Assembly: GCA_038326025.1 (NCBI GenBank)
Contig: JBBQJP010000018.1
Coordinates: forward strand, 11,992 to 75,991
Reading direction: 5' to 3'
Source of the DNA: CAISIP01 sp038326025
Lineage (GTDB): Bacteria; Pseudomonadota; Gammaproteobacteria; Burkholderiales; Burkholderiaceae_C
DNA length: 64,000 nt
Position numbers and translations under genes: made by a program. Shown one piece after another: positions 36,523-45,671 of the stretch; position 1 is the stretch's first letter; each line of letters begins with the position of its first letter. The notes under the pieces were generated by a model. The model saw nothing but the letters and a program-made list of their open reading frames with translations. It was not told the DNA's origin and made no database searches.

Positions 36523-37578
36523 ATGCCCCAAACCCGCCACTTCGCCGTCATCGGTGCCGGTATCGCAGGTCTGAGCTGTGCACGAACGCTGGTACAGGCC
36601 GGCAACCGGGTCACGGTGTTCGACAAGAGCGGACGTGCCGGCGGCCGTATGGCCACGCGCGACAGCCCGTTCGGAAGTTTTGACCATGGCGCTCAGTACT
36701 TCACAGTGCGTGACCCCCGCTTCGAGTTGGCGCTGAAAACCGTACCGGGGGTCTGCAAACCCTGGAGCGCCAACACCGTTCGGGTACTTGACGCCCATGG
36801 CCGCACGGTTGCTGCCGGGCTGCCAACACAGGAGCCCCATTGGGTCGCTGCGCCGGGCATGAATGATCTGCCCCGGCATTGGGCACAGCCGCTGCTCGAA
36901 CACGCCATGGTGCGCACCCATAACCGCGTCTTGCGGATCGAACGCCAGGCCAAGGCCACGTCGCCCTGGACCATTTATGCGGTCGGGCCGGATGTCGATG
37001 GCCAGCATGAACGCCATACGGTGGACGGATTTGACGCTGTGGTGCTGGCGCTGCCCTCGCACCAGGCACATGAATTGCTGGGGAACTCCGATCACGGCAA
37101 CGAATGGGTGACACGCATCGACGCCGTAAAGGTTGCGCCGTGCTGGACGCTGATGCTGGCGTTTCCGCAGGCGATGCAACCCGGGTTCAGCACCCTGGGC
37201 CCGCAATGGAACGCCGCGCGCAGCACGCATCACCGCATCGCCTGGCTGGCACGGGAGTCGTCCAAGCCACAGCGCGCGGCAGTCGAGCGCTGGACCGTGC
37301 AAGCCAGTGCCGACTGGTCACGCGAACACCTGCATGACGAGCCGGCGCGGGTCCAGGCCAAGTTGCAGCGCGCTTTCGCCGAAGTCACCGGCATCCGCGC
37401 GGAACCGGCCCATGCCGAGGTGCACCGCTGGCTTTATGCCAAGACCGAAAAACCGCTGGGACAGAGCCACCTCTGGAACACCAAAGCCGGGTTGGGCGTC
37501 TGTGGAGACTGGTGTATCGGCCACCGGGTCGAGGACGCCTTCGTGTCCGGCCTGGAAATGGCCCTGGCAGCGGTCTGA
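36523..37578 (+). CDS. Renalase-like FAD-dependent oxidoreductase
   Basis: 351 residues. The N-terminal FAD motif is AVIGAGIAGLSCARTL, followed by FDKSGRAGGRMATR, which is the GG-doublet typical of the amine oxidase/renalase superfamily, and the C-terminal FAD segment VCGDWCIGHRVEDAFVSG. ATG 36523 has GGAGA upstream. Bacterial renalases oxidise aberrant forms of NAD(P)H; that role is possible but not shown by the sequence. It precedes gluQRS by 26 bases. Confidence 0.87.
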   Translation: MPQTRHFAVIGAGIAGLSCARTLVQAGNRVTVFDKSGRAGGRMATRDSPFGSFDHGAQYFTVRDPRFELALKTVPGVCKPWSANTVRVLDAHGRTVAAGLPTQEPHWVAAPGMNDLPRHWAQPLLEHAMVRTHNRVLRIERQAKATSPWTIYAVGPDVDGQHERHTVDGFDAVVLALPSHQAHELLGNSDHGNEWVTRIDAVKVAPCWTLMLAFPQAMQPGFSTLGPQWNAARSTHHRIAWLARESSKPQRAAVERWTVQASADWSREHLHDEPARVQAKLQRAFAEVTGIRAEPAHAEVHRWLYAKTEKPLGQSHLWNTKAGLGVCGDWCIGHRVEDAFVSGLEMALAAV

Positions 37579-37604
37579 AGACCGCCGATCGGCCAGTCAC
37601 CACC

Positions 37605-38525
37605 ATGTCCGAACGGGCGAGGGATCGTTATGTCGGTCGCTTCGCCCCCTCGCCCACCGGGCCGCTGCATGCCGGCTCGATGGTCGCGGCACTGGCCAGC
37701 TGGCTGGACGCGCGCGCCTGGAACAACGGCATCGGCGGGCGCTGGCTGGTGCGCATCGAGGATCTGGATACGACACGTTGCCAGGACGGCGCGGCCGAGA
37801 CGATTCTGCGCCAGCTTCAGGACTGCACATTGGTGCCCGATGAGCCACCCGTTTACCAGACGCAGCGGCACGAACGTTATGTGCAGGCGCTGGCACAGCT
37901 GGCAAGTGCAGGCCGTGTCTACACCTGTGGCTGTTCGCGCAAGGACATCGAAGTGGCGTTGCAGGCACACGGTATGACGCGGCCGCGCCATGGCGAAAGG
38001 ATTTACCCCGGTACCTGCCGCGACGGCTTGCGCGGCAAGTCGGCCTTGTCATGGCGCTTTCGGGTGCCGGACCCGGCGAGCGACCACGCCAGTGTGCACT
38101 GGACAGATCGCCGCCTGGGCCCGATGGAACAGGATGTCGCCAGCGAGGTCGGTGACTTTGTGCTGCAGCGGGCCGACGGGCCGTTTGCCTACCAGTTGGC
38201 CGTGGTCGTCGACGATGCGGCGCAACAGGTCAGCCATGTCGTGCGCGGCTTTGATATGGCCGACAACACGGCGCGTCAGATCCTGTTGCAGCAAGCGCTG
38301 GGCCTGCCGACGCCGCGTTATCTGCACACGCCGCTGGTACTGGGCAAGGACGGGCAGAAGTTGTCCAAACAAAACGGCGCGCAAGCCGTCGACACGCGCC
38401 AGCCCATGGCGGTGCTGGCTCCGGCCGCAACCGCGCTGGGCCTGCCGACCCATACCGGGCCGGTAGCGCAGGCTCTGGCGTTCTGGGTCGCCGCCTGGCG
38501 TGATCTCTACAATCCCGGGCAGTGA
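37605..38525 (+). CDS. gluQ: Glutamyl-Q tRNA(Asp) synthetase
   Basis: 306 residues. It is a GluRS paralogue without the anticodon domain that glutamylates queuosine in tRNA-Asp. Motifs are FAPSPTGPLHAGS (HIGH equivalent), the zinc cysteines in YTCGCSRKD and IYPGTCRDG, RIEDLDTTR, and LGKDGQKLSKQNGA (KMSKS equivalent). The stop overlaps the GTG start of trmB (GTGA), so two tRNA-modification genes are cotranscribed. Confidence 0.95.
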   Translation: MSERARDRYVGRFAPSPTGPLHAGSMVAALASWLDARAWNNGIGGRWLVRIEDLDTTRCQDGAAETILRQLQDCTLVPDEPPVYQTQRHERYVQALAQLASAGRVYTCGCSRKDIEVALQAHGMTRPRHGERIYPGTCRDGLRGKSALSWRFRVPDPASDHASVHWTDRRLGPMEQDVASEVGDFVLQRADGPFAYQLAVVVDDAAQQVSHVVRGFDMADNTARQILLQQALGLPTPRYLHTPLVLGKDGQKLSKQNGAQAVDTRQPMAVLAPAATALGLPTHTGPVAQALAFWVAAWRDLYNPGQ

Positions 38526-39319
38526 ACCCCGCCAAAGATCCCCCCACCGATTCCGCCACTGGCCGTGCACCGGCCGATGTCGCCCATCCCAAGACCATCC
38601 GCAGCTTCGTGCGCCGCGCTGGCCGCACCACTGCAGGTCAGACCCGTGCGCTGCAGGACCTGGGGCCGCAGTACCTGATCGCCTACCAATGCTCGCTGGA
38701 GCCTCTGGCTGCGCTTTATCCGCAGCTGGCACCCACCGGTGTGGCCGGTGGGCCACGGCCGCTGGTGCTGGAGATCGGATTTGGCATGGGCGAGGCCAGT
38801 GCCCATATCGCGCAGGTCTTGCCGCAAACCGACTTCCTGTGCTGCGAAGTGCATGAACCCGGCGTTGGCGCCCTGCTCAAGCGTATCGGCGAGACGGACC
38901 TGCGCAACATCCGCATCCTGGCGCATGACGCAGTCGAGGTGATTGACCAGATGCTGCCGATCTGGAACGCAACTCAACCCGCACGTGGTCTGGACGGCGT
39001 GCACATCTTCTTTCCCGACCCATGGCACAAGACACGCCATAACAAACGGCGGCTGATCCAACCGGCGCTGGTGCAGCGCCTGGTGCGCCGACTCAAGCCT
39101 GGCGCCTATCTGCATTGCGCCACAGACTGGCAGCCGTACGCTGAGCAGATGCTCGAGGTACTGGAGGCTGATCCTTTGCTGGTCAACCGCAACCGGCAAG
39201 ATCATGCCGAGCTGGCCGGTTATGCGCCACGGCCCCACTACCGGCCTCTGACCAAGTTTGAACAACGCGGCGTGCGGCTTGGTCACGGCGTCTGGGATCT
39301 GGTTTTTCACCGGGTCTGA
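38522..39319 (+). CDS. trmB: tRNA (guanine46-N7)-methyltransferase
   Basis: 265 residues. Methylates G46 of the variable loop. The Rossmann SAM motif is LEIGFGMGEA, then CCEVHEPGVGALL, and the tRNA-binding FFPDPWHKTRHNKRRL. An N-terminal extension of about 75 residues, with RSFVRRAGRTTAGQ, is normal in beta-proteobacteria. GTG 38522 overlaps the gluQ stop. Confidence 0.96.
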   Translation: MNPAKDPPTDSATGRAPADVAHPKTIRSFVRRAGRTTAGQTRALQDLGPQYLIAYQCSLEPLAALYPQLAPTGVAGGPRPLVLEIGFGMGEASAHIAQVLPQTDFLCCEVHEPGVGALLKRIGETDLRNIRILAHDAVEVIDQMLPIWNATQPARGLDGVHIFFPDPWHKTRHNKRRLIQPALVQRLVRRLKPGAYLHCATDWQPYAEQMLEVLEADPLLVNRNRQDHAELAGYAPRPHYRPLTKFEQRGVRLGHGVWDLVFHRV

Positions 39320-39360
39320 TCGACCCGCGGCAGTTCCTGCCCGCGCTAGCCATTCGACCG

Positions 39361-40323
39361 ATGCAAACCAACCGCAAACCGCCCGACCGCAACGGCGTGG
39401 GACCCAGTTGTGTCGGCTTGCCCGGGGGCCACTGGGACACCGTCCTGGACTTCCTGGTGCAGCGGTTTCCGGCCCAGCCCCCTGCCGTATGGCAGGCGCG
39501 CATGGAACAGGGACTGGTGCTGGACAACCAAGGCGAACCAGTGGGCCCGGAACAGCCCTACCGGGGCCACAGCCGCATCTTCTACTACCGAGACTGCGAT
39601 GTGGAAACACCGATCCCGTACGAGTCCACCGTGTTGTACCGGGACGCGCATCTGCTGGTGGTCGACAAGCCGCATTTCTTGCCGGTGGCGCCGTCGGGCC
39701 GATACCTCCAGGAAACCGTGCTGGTACGCCTCAAGCGCGCGCTGGGTCTGGACGACATCGTGCCGATTCACCGCATAGACCGCGATACCGCCGGGCTTGT
39801 AATGTTCTCGCTGCAGCCTCGCAGTCGCGACGCCTACCACGCGCTGTTTCGCATGCGCCAGGTTGAAAAAACCTACGAAGCCGTTGCACCCTGGCGTGCC
39901 GATCTGGCCTTGCCTTTGATGCGGCAAAGCCGCATCACGCAGGGAACGCATTTTATGCAGCAGTGCGAAACGCAGGGCGAAACCAACACCATAACCCATG
40001 TCGCGTTGTTGCGCCGCCTGGGCCTGCTGGCGCTTTACCAGTTACGCCCGGTGACCGGTCACCAGCACCAGCTACGCGTGCACATGGCAGCGCTCGGCAT
40101 TCCCATCGTGGGCGATGGCATCTACCCTGTTTTGACACCCGAGGGTACGACGAACCCGGACCGGCCGCTGCAGTTGCTGGCGCGCGCGATCCGATTCACC
40201 GACCCGATGAGCGGGCAAGTACGGGAGTTGCGCAGCCAGCGCACGTTGGCTCTTGCGGCTGCATCGTCAATGCACGCGAACCAAGCTGCTGACACCACTG
40301 ACCAGGGCCATTCCGGCCAGTAG
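39361..40323 (+). CDS. RluA-family pseudouridine synthase
   Basis: 320 residues without an S4 domain. The catalytic motif is HRIDRDTAGLVMF with the nucleophilic Asp; flanking blocks are LLVVDKPHFLPVAP and YQLRPVTGHQHQLRVHMA. The N-terminal segment GHSRIFYYRDCDVETPIP is characteristic of a proteobacterial subgroup. The RNA target cannot be deduced. The last 57 bases overlap the convergent ZIP gene, so its C-terminal 19 residues are encoded opposite a coding strand. Confidence 0.92.
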   Translation: MQTNRKPPDRNGVGPSCVGLPGGHWDTVLDFLVQRFPAQPPAVWQARMEQGLVLDNQGEPVGPEQPYRGHSRIFYYRDCDVETPIPYESTVLYRDAHLLVVDKPHFLPVAPSGRYLQETVLVRLKRALGLDDIVPIHRIDRDTAGLVMFSLQPRSRDAYHALFRMRQVEKTYEAVAPWRADLALPLMRQSRITQGTHFMQQCETQGETNTITHVALLRRLGLLALYQLRPVTGHQHQLRVHMAALGIPIVGDGIYPVLTPEGTTNPDRPLQLLARAIRFTDPMSGQVRELRSQRTLALAAASSMHANQAADTTDQGHSGQ

Positions 40324-41103
40324 CCAGGCGATCTGGGCGGCGGTCTGGCGCGCACTGAGCCGCGTTTGCAGCTGCGGTATCAGGTCGGCCAGCGCCACGT
40401 AGATGAAACTGCTGCTGGCCACCACCAGAAAATACGGCAACAGGTCGTGCAGCGGAACGACCATCACATAACCCAGCAGGCCACCGAGCATGGTGACGGC
40501 GCCAGCCAGCGACACCTTGATCAGTGCCGCGCGCCGGCTGTTGGAACCTGCACGCAACACGACCAGATCGCCCATGTGGTGAGGCACTTCGTGTGCCAGC
40601 ACGGCCAAGGCGGCGATCAGCCCCAGCCGCATATCGGCAATGAACGCAGACGCAATCAGGATCCCGTCGCCAAAGCAGTGCACCGAATCGCCGGCCAGCA
40701 CCGCCCAGCTACCGCCTTGACGGTCGGTTGATGCCGCGCCATGGACGTGGGCTGCGCCATGGTCGTGTCCGTGCGCATGTGCCGTTTCATGCCCAGGGGC
40801 GTCGTCCGTGTCGGATCCATGGTGATGGTGTTCATGGCCGTGGTGCCACAACTCGGCCTTGTCGAGCAGGAAAAAGAACACCAGTCCAACCAGCAGCACC
40901 AGGAATAGCCGGTCCACCTCGATGCCGCTCTCGAACGCTTCAGGCAGCAGGTGCAAAAACGCCGTGGCCATGAGTGCGCCGGCGGCCAGACTGAGCATGT
41001 GCTGTGTGTAACGCGCCAATACGCCGAAGCTCAGCAAAGCGGCGAGCCAGACACTGCCGATGCCGGCGGCCAAGGTACCGAGCAGGATTGCGCCCAGGGT
41101 CAT
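40267..41103 (-). CDS. ZIP family divalent metal transporter
   Basis: 278 residues with eight predicted transmembrane segments. A His-rich cytosolic loop at about residues 86-122 (HHGHEHHHHGSDTD and HAHGHDHGAAHVHG) is the usual metal-binding loop between helices III and IV. The metal path is HCFGDGILIASAF in helix IV and LAHEVPHHMGDLVVL in helix V. It probably imports zinc or another divalent ion; direction and metal are inferred from the family. The start follows a 5' hairpin at 41126-41146. Confidence 0.92.
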   Translation of the reverse strand: MTLGAILLGTLAAGIGSVWLAALLSFGVLARYTQHMLSLAAGALMATAFLHLLPEAFESGIEVDRLFLVLLVGLVFFFLLDKAELWHHGHEHHHHGSDTDDAPGHETAHAHGHDHGAAHVHGAASTDRQGGSWAVLAGDSVHCFGDGILIASAFIADMRLGLIAALAVLAHEVPHHMGDLVVLRAGSNSRRAALIKVSLAGAVTMLGGLLGYVMVVPLHDLLPYFLVVASSSFIYVALADLIPQLQTRLSARQTAAQIAWLLAGMALVSGVSSLVRVH

Positions 41104-41125
41104 GGATGAAAACTCTTTGATGGAT

Positions 41126-41146
41126 AGGTCCGCACCAAGCGGACCT
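41126..41146 (-). promoter_or_regulatory. 8-bp hairpin upstream of ZIP transporter gene
   Basis: AGGTCCGC and GCGGACCT form a perfect 8-bp stem with a 5-base loop, 22 bases ahead of the ZIP start codon and about 110 bases after the polA stop. There is no T-run after it on either strand. It may be an operator, a leader structure or a processing hairpin between the two genes. Confidence 0.4.
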
Positions 41147-41256
41147 GGGTCAGGTCGTCGCTCCGGATCAGCTGACCGGTCCCGGCGGTTCCGACACCGT
41201 CGAGCGGGATGGGGCCGGGAGCAGATCAGTTACCGGACGGGGAAGTGTCGCAGAAT

Positions 41257-44079
41257 TCAATGCGCCTGATCCCAGTTGGCCCCGACACCAATCTCCGCCA
41301 GCAGTGGCACACGCAGCGACGCCACGCCCGCCATCAGAGCCGGAATCTCGCTGCGCAGCCACTCGACCTCGGCCTCGGGTACCTCGAAAACCAGTTCGTC
41401 GTGCACCTGCATGATGACCTTCGTGCCGCGATCCTGGGCGTCCAGCACCTGCTGCACCTTGACCATGCTCAGCTTGATCAGGTCGGCCGCGGTTCCCTGC
41501 ATGGGTGCGTTGATGGCCTGGCGCTCAGCCCCGCTGCGACGCGGACCATTCGGCGAGCGGATCTCGGGCAGGTACAGGCGCCGGCCGAACACGGTCTCGA
41601 CATAGCCCATTTCGCGCGCCGACTCGCGGGTTTCGTCCATGTAACGTTTGACGCCCGGATAACGCTGAAAGTAACGCTCGATATAGTTCTTCGCCGCAGT
41701 GTTGTCGATTGCCAGGCTGCGCGCCAGACCGAACGCGCTCATGCCGTAGATCAGGCCGAAATTAATGACCTTGGCATAACGCCGCTGCTCGCTGCTGACC
41801 TCCTCGGGCGTGATACCGAACACCTCGGCCGCCGTGGCACGGTGTACGTCCATGCCTTCGGTAAACGCCTTGACCAGGGCCTCGTCTTCACTGATATGCG
41901 CCATGATGCGCAGCTCGATCTGGCTGTAATCGGCACTGGCGATCACATGGCCGCTGGGTGCGACAAATGCCTCGCGTACACGGCGCCCTTCGGCCGTGCG
42001 GATCGGGATGTTCTGCAGATTCGGGTCGTTGCTCGACAAGCGGCCGGTCACCGCCACGGCCTGTGCGTAATGCGTATGCACCCTGCCCGTGCGCGGCAAG
42101 GCCAGTTGCGCCAGCTTGTCGGTATAGGTGCCCTTGAGCTTGGCAAGGCCTCGGTGCTCCAGGATCTTGGCCGGCAGCGGAAAGTCTTCAGCCAGCTTTT
42201 CCAGCACCTCCTCGTCGGTGCTGGGCGCGCCGGTGGCGGTCTTCTTGACCACCGGCAAGCCAAGTTTGCCAAAGAAAATTTCGCCAATCTGTTTCGGGCT
42301 GCCCAGATTGAACGGCTGGCCGGCAAGTTCATGCGCTTCGCTCTCCAGCTGCATGATGCGCTGGCCCAGCGCATGGCTTTGCGCAGCAAGCGTCGGTGCG
42401 TCGATCAATACGCCATTGCGCTCGATCCGGTACAAGGCTTCGCTGCTGTCCATCTCCAGCTGGTAAATGAACGACAGTTTTTCGTCGGCCTCAATACGCG
42501 GCCACAACACCTGGTGCACGTCCAGCGTCTGGTCGGAGTCTTCACACGAATACTCGGCGGCGCGCGAAATGTCGACCTGGTCAAACCCGATCTGGTGCAC
42601 TCCCTTGCCACACAGGTCCTCATAACTGATGCCGCTGCGCCCCAGATGGCGCTCAGCCAGGCTGGCCAGCCCATGGGGCCGATGCACTTCGAGCACATAA
42701 CTCTGCAGCATGGTGTCGTGCACATATCCCTGCACTTCAATGCCGTGGTTGGCAAACACATGGCGGTCGTACTTGACGTGCTGACCCAGTTTGCGACAAG
42801 CCGCATCTTCCAGCCAGGGCTTGATGCGCGCCAGCACCGCGTCACGAGGCAGTTGCTCGGGTGCGCCGGGATAGTTGTGCGCCACCGGCACATAGGCCGC
42901 TTCGCCCGGTTCAATGCTGAAACTCACGCCCACGATCTCGGCCCGCATGGCGTCCAGCGAGGTGGTTTCGGTATCGACTGCGGCCAGCTCGGCCCCGCGC
43001 AAACGCTCCACCCATCTGTCGAGCGTTGCCCAGTCGAGGATGGTCTCGTATGCCACGGTGGTGGTGCGTGTGGTCGGCGGCTGCGCCTCGGCCGACTCGG
43101 GCGTATTTCCTGCGTCTTCACCCGCCGACTTGGCGGACTTGGCGGCGGGTTTTGCGGCGTCGGTCAGCGAGCGCACCAGGCCCTTGAAACCATAGGTTTC
43201 ATAAAAGTGCCGCAAGCCGTCCATGTCCAGCGATCCGACACTGATCGCATCGAATGCCGGCAGGCCGACCACCCACTGGGCCAGATCGCAATCGGTTTTC
43301 ACGGTGAGCAGGCTGCGCCCGGTCGGCAACCAGTCGAGCGCCTCGCGCAGGTTTTTCCCCGCCACACCCTTGATGGCATCGGCATTGGCAACCAGTGCGT
43401 CCAGCGAGCCGTATTCCTGCAACCACTTGGCAGCAGTCTTCGGGCCGACTTTTGCAACCCCGGGTACGTTGTCGATCGTGTCGCCCACCAGCGTCTGGTA
43501 GTCAACCATCAGGCGCGCCGGCACGCCGAACTCGGCCTCGACGCCCGCCAGATCGCGCCGTTTTCCGTTCATCGTGTCGACAATCGTGATGTGTTCGTCC
43601 ACCAGTTGCGCCAGATCCTTGTCGCCGCTGGAAATGATGACTTCGATGCCCTGTGCCGCCGCCATCACGGCCAGCGTGCCAATCACGTCATCCGCCTCCA
43701 CACCAGGCACATCGAGCACCGACCAGCCGAGCAGGCGAACCACCTCGTGGATGGGCGGAATCTGGGCGCGCAGATCATCGGGCATGGGGCTGCGCTGCGC
43801 CTTGTACTCGGGGTAGATCGCGTCGCGGAAAGTCGGCCCCTTGGCATCGAACACGCAGGCGGCGTAGTCGGCAGGCACCTCCTTGCGCAGGCTCTGCATC
43901 ATGTTGATCATGCCGCGGATCGCGCCGGTCGCCGCGCTGGTCGGATCGTCTGGCACCGCCCGCAGATCGGGCATGGCGTGAAAGGCCCGGTACAGATAAC
44001 TCGACCCGTCCACCAGCAGCAGCCGGCGTTGCTTGCGCGGCTGGTCGGGCATGTCGATCGTGGATTGTTTCTCGCTCAT
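41257..44079 (-). CDS. polA: DNA polymerase I
   Basis: 940 residues with all three domains. The 5'-3' exonuclease has LLVDGSSYLYRAFHA, EADDVIGTLA and the following helix-hairpin-helix (VGPKTAAKWLQEYG). The 3'-5' exonuclease has VDTETTSL with Asp and Glu, KYDRHVFANHG and EYSCEDSDQ, so proofreading appears intact. The polymerase has DYSQIELRIMAHIS, KVINFGLIYGMSAFG and IMQVHDELVFEVP. It is divergent from the DUF2782 gene, a standard beta-proteobacterial neighbourhood. Confidence 0.98.
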   Translation of the reverse strand: MSEKQSTIDMPDQPRKQRRLLLVDGSSYLYRAFHAMPDLRAVPDDPTSAATGAIRGMINMMQSLRKEVPADYAACVFDAKGPTFRDAIYPEYKAQRSPMPDDLRAQIPPIHEVVRLLGWSVLDVPGVEADDVIGTLAVMAAAQGIEVIISSGDKDLAQLVDEHITIVDTMNGKRRDLAGVEAEFGVPARLMVDYQTLVGDTIDNVPGVAKVGPKTAAKWLQEYGSLDALVANADAIKGVAGKNLREALDWLPTGRSLLTVKTDCDLAQWVVGLPAFDAISVGSLDMDGLRHFYETYGFKGLVRSLTDAAKPAAKSAKSAGEDAGNTPESAEAQPPTTRTTTVAYETILDWATLDRWVERLRGAELAAVDTETTSLDAMRAEIVGVSFSIEPGEAAYVPVAHNYPGAPEQLPRDAVLARIKPWLEDAACRKLGQHVKYDRHVFANHGIEVQGYVHDTMLQSYVLEVHRPHGLASLAERHLGRSGISYEDLCGKGVHQIGFDQVDISRAAEYSCEDSDQTLDVHQVLWPRIEADEKLSFIYQLEMDSSEALYRIERNGVLIDAPTLAAQSHALGQRIMQLESEAHELAGQPFNLGSPKQIGEIFFGKLGLPVVKKTATGAPSTDEEVLEKLAEDFPLPAKILEHRGLAKLKGTYTDKLAQLALPRTGRVHTHYAQAVAVTGRLSSNDPNLQNIPIRTAEGRRVREAFVAPSGHVIASADYSQIELRIMAHISEDEALVKAFTEGMDVHRATAAEVFGITPEEVSSEQRRYAKVINFGLIYGMSAFGLARSLAIDNTAAKNYIERYFQRYPGVKRYMDETRESAREMGYVETVFGRRLYLPEIRSPNGPRRSGAERQAINAPMQGTAADLIKLSMVKVQQVLDAQDRGTKVIMQVHDELVFEVPEAEVEWLRSEIPALMAGVASLRVPLLAEIGVGANWDQAH

Positions 44080-44190
44080 GGGTGTCCTTGGGGCTGTATT
44101 GCGCCGTGTCTTGCGCCGGCAATGGATGCGGCAGCGCTTGCGTGCATTTTGCCTGCCACGCGAACCGGGCGGTGGTTCTACAATCGCGCC

Positions 44191-44529
44191 ATGTTCCTAC
44201 CTCGCTCCGTCACCACGTTCCTGCTGGCCTTGGCCATGGGGACCACCGGCCTTGCCCTGGCCCAGACAGCTCCCGCCGAAACCGCGGCCCCGACTGCGGC
44301 GCAGCGTCCGGATCAGCGCATCGAGCGCATTCGCATCGAAGACGCCGGCTCGCGAATCGACGAATTGCGCGTCGGCGGGGAAACCCAGAGCATCGTGGTC
44401 TCACCCAAAGGTGGCATGCCCGCCTACGATGTGATCCCGGAGCGCGGCAACAGCCAGCTAACGCGCGGCGAGCGCAGCAGCACCGGCAATACGGGCGGCA
44501 CGCGGGTCTGGAAAGTCATGGGCTTCTAA
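44191..44529 (+). CDS. DUF2782 periplasmic protein
   Basis: 112 residues: signal peptide 1-24 (TTFLLALAMGTTGLALAQ) then a short domain RIERIRIEDAGSRIDELRVGG...VSPKGGMPAYDVIP, the mark of DUF2782, always found between polA and thrB in beta-proteobacteria. A TACAAT box ends seven bases before the ATG, so the mRNA leader may be extremely short. Function unknown. Confidence 0.88.
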   Translation: MFLPRSVTTFLLALAMGTTGLALAQTAPAETAAPTAAQRPDQRIERIRIEDAGSRIDELRVGGETQSIVVSPKGGMPAYDVIPERGNSQLTRGERSSTGNTGGTRVWKVMGF

Positions 44530-44546
44530 GCCCGCAGCACTGATTC

Positions 44547-45536
44547 ATGGCGGTCTACACAGAGGTCGCGCCCGCAGAGGCCGGCGACCTGATCCATAGC
44601 CTTGGGCTCGGGCAACTGCATGGTTTGCAGGGGTGCGCGGGCGGTATTGAGAACACCAACTACTTTGTCAGCACCGACCAGGGTGAATACGTGCTGACCT
44701 TGTTCGAACGGCTGAGCTTCGCGCAACTGCCGTTCTACCTGGCGCTGATGAAACACCTGGCCGGCCGGGGCATTCCGGTACCCGACCCGGCGCAGGATGC
44801 CAACGGCGTCTACCTGCACCGGCTCAAGGACAAGCCGGCAACGGTGGTCAACAAACTGCCCGGCAAGAGCGCGCTGGCGCCCGGTGTGGCCCATTGCGCT
44901 GCCGTTGGCGACATGCTCGCACGCATGCACCTGGCGGCGCGCGACTTCGAGCCCGGTCAACCCAACTTGCGTGGCCTGCCCTGGTGGAACGAGACCGTGC
45001 CGGTGATCGTGCCCTTTGTCGATACCGCGCAGGCCGCGTTGTTGCAAAGCGAGCTGGCGTATCAGAACCACGTGGCGCAGTCCTCCGCCTACAAGGCCTT
45101 GCCACGTGGGGCGATTCACGCCGACCTGTTCCGCGACAACGTGTTGTTCGAATCCGGCGCGCACGCGGGTGAAAGCGCTGCGCCACCGGTGCTCAGCGGC
45201 TTTTTCGACTTCTACTTCGCCGGGGTCGACAGCTGGTTGTTCGACATTGCCGTGTGTTTGAACGACTGGTGTATTGACCTTTCCAGCGGCGTCACCGACC
45301 CCGCGCGCACCGCCAGCCTGCTGCAGGCCTACGGCAAGGTGCGCCCGCTTTGCAACGCCGAACGCACACTGCTACCAGCCATGGCGCGGGCGGGTGCCCT
45401 GCGCTTCTGGATCTCGCGTCTGTGGGACCTGCACCTGCCGCGCGAAGCCTCGATGCTCAAGGCGCACGATCCCGAGCATTTCGAATGCGTGCTGCGCGAA
45501 CGGGTGCAATCGCCTTTGGTCGTCTGCGGCACCTGA
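44547..45536 (+). CDS. thrB: Homoserine kinase, ThrB2 type
   Basis: 329 residues. Phosphorylates homoserine on the way to threonine. It belongs to the aminoglycoside-phosphotransferase/choline-kinase fold, not the GHMP fold of E. coli ThrB: catalytic loop GAIHADLFRDNVLF and the metal Asp in SGFFDFYFAGVDSWLFDIA. GIENTNYFV near residue 33 is the family glycine-rich start. 17 bases separate it from the DUF2782 gene, so they are probably cotranscribed. Confidence 0.95.
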   Translation: MAVYTEVAPAEAGDLIHSLGLGQLHGLQGCAGGIENTNYFVSTDQGEYVLTLFERLSFAQLPFYLALMKHLAGRGIPVPDPAQDANGVYLHRLKDKPATVVNKLPGKSALAPGVAHCAAVGDMLARMHLAARDFEPGQPNLRGLPWWNETVPVIVPFVDTAQAALLQSELAYQNHVAQSSAYKALPRGAIHADLFRDNVLFESGAHAGESAAPPVLSGFFDFYFAGVDSWLFDIAVCLNDWCIDLSSGVTDPARTASLLQAYGKVRPLCNAERTLLPAMARAGALRFWISRLWDLHLPREASMLKAHDPEHFECVLRERVQSPLVVCGT

Positions 45537-45671
45537 AACGCCGGATCGGCGCTGCGCCAAGCGCGTGCGCAGGCCTCCCTGCAGTTTCGCTGACAATAGG
45601 CGGTTGAATCAGGTGCCTTCGGCGCCAGCGGATACCAGTCACCGCTTGATCTCTGACTGGCCCATCACACC

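Noticed and set aside
41209..44529. Very long plus-strand open frame opposite polA
   Set aside because: It is the antisense of a fully conserved DNA polymerase I gene; its first part has no domain logic. Only its last 339 bases (44191-44529) are a real gene, the DUF2782 protein.
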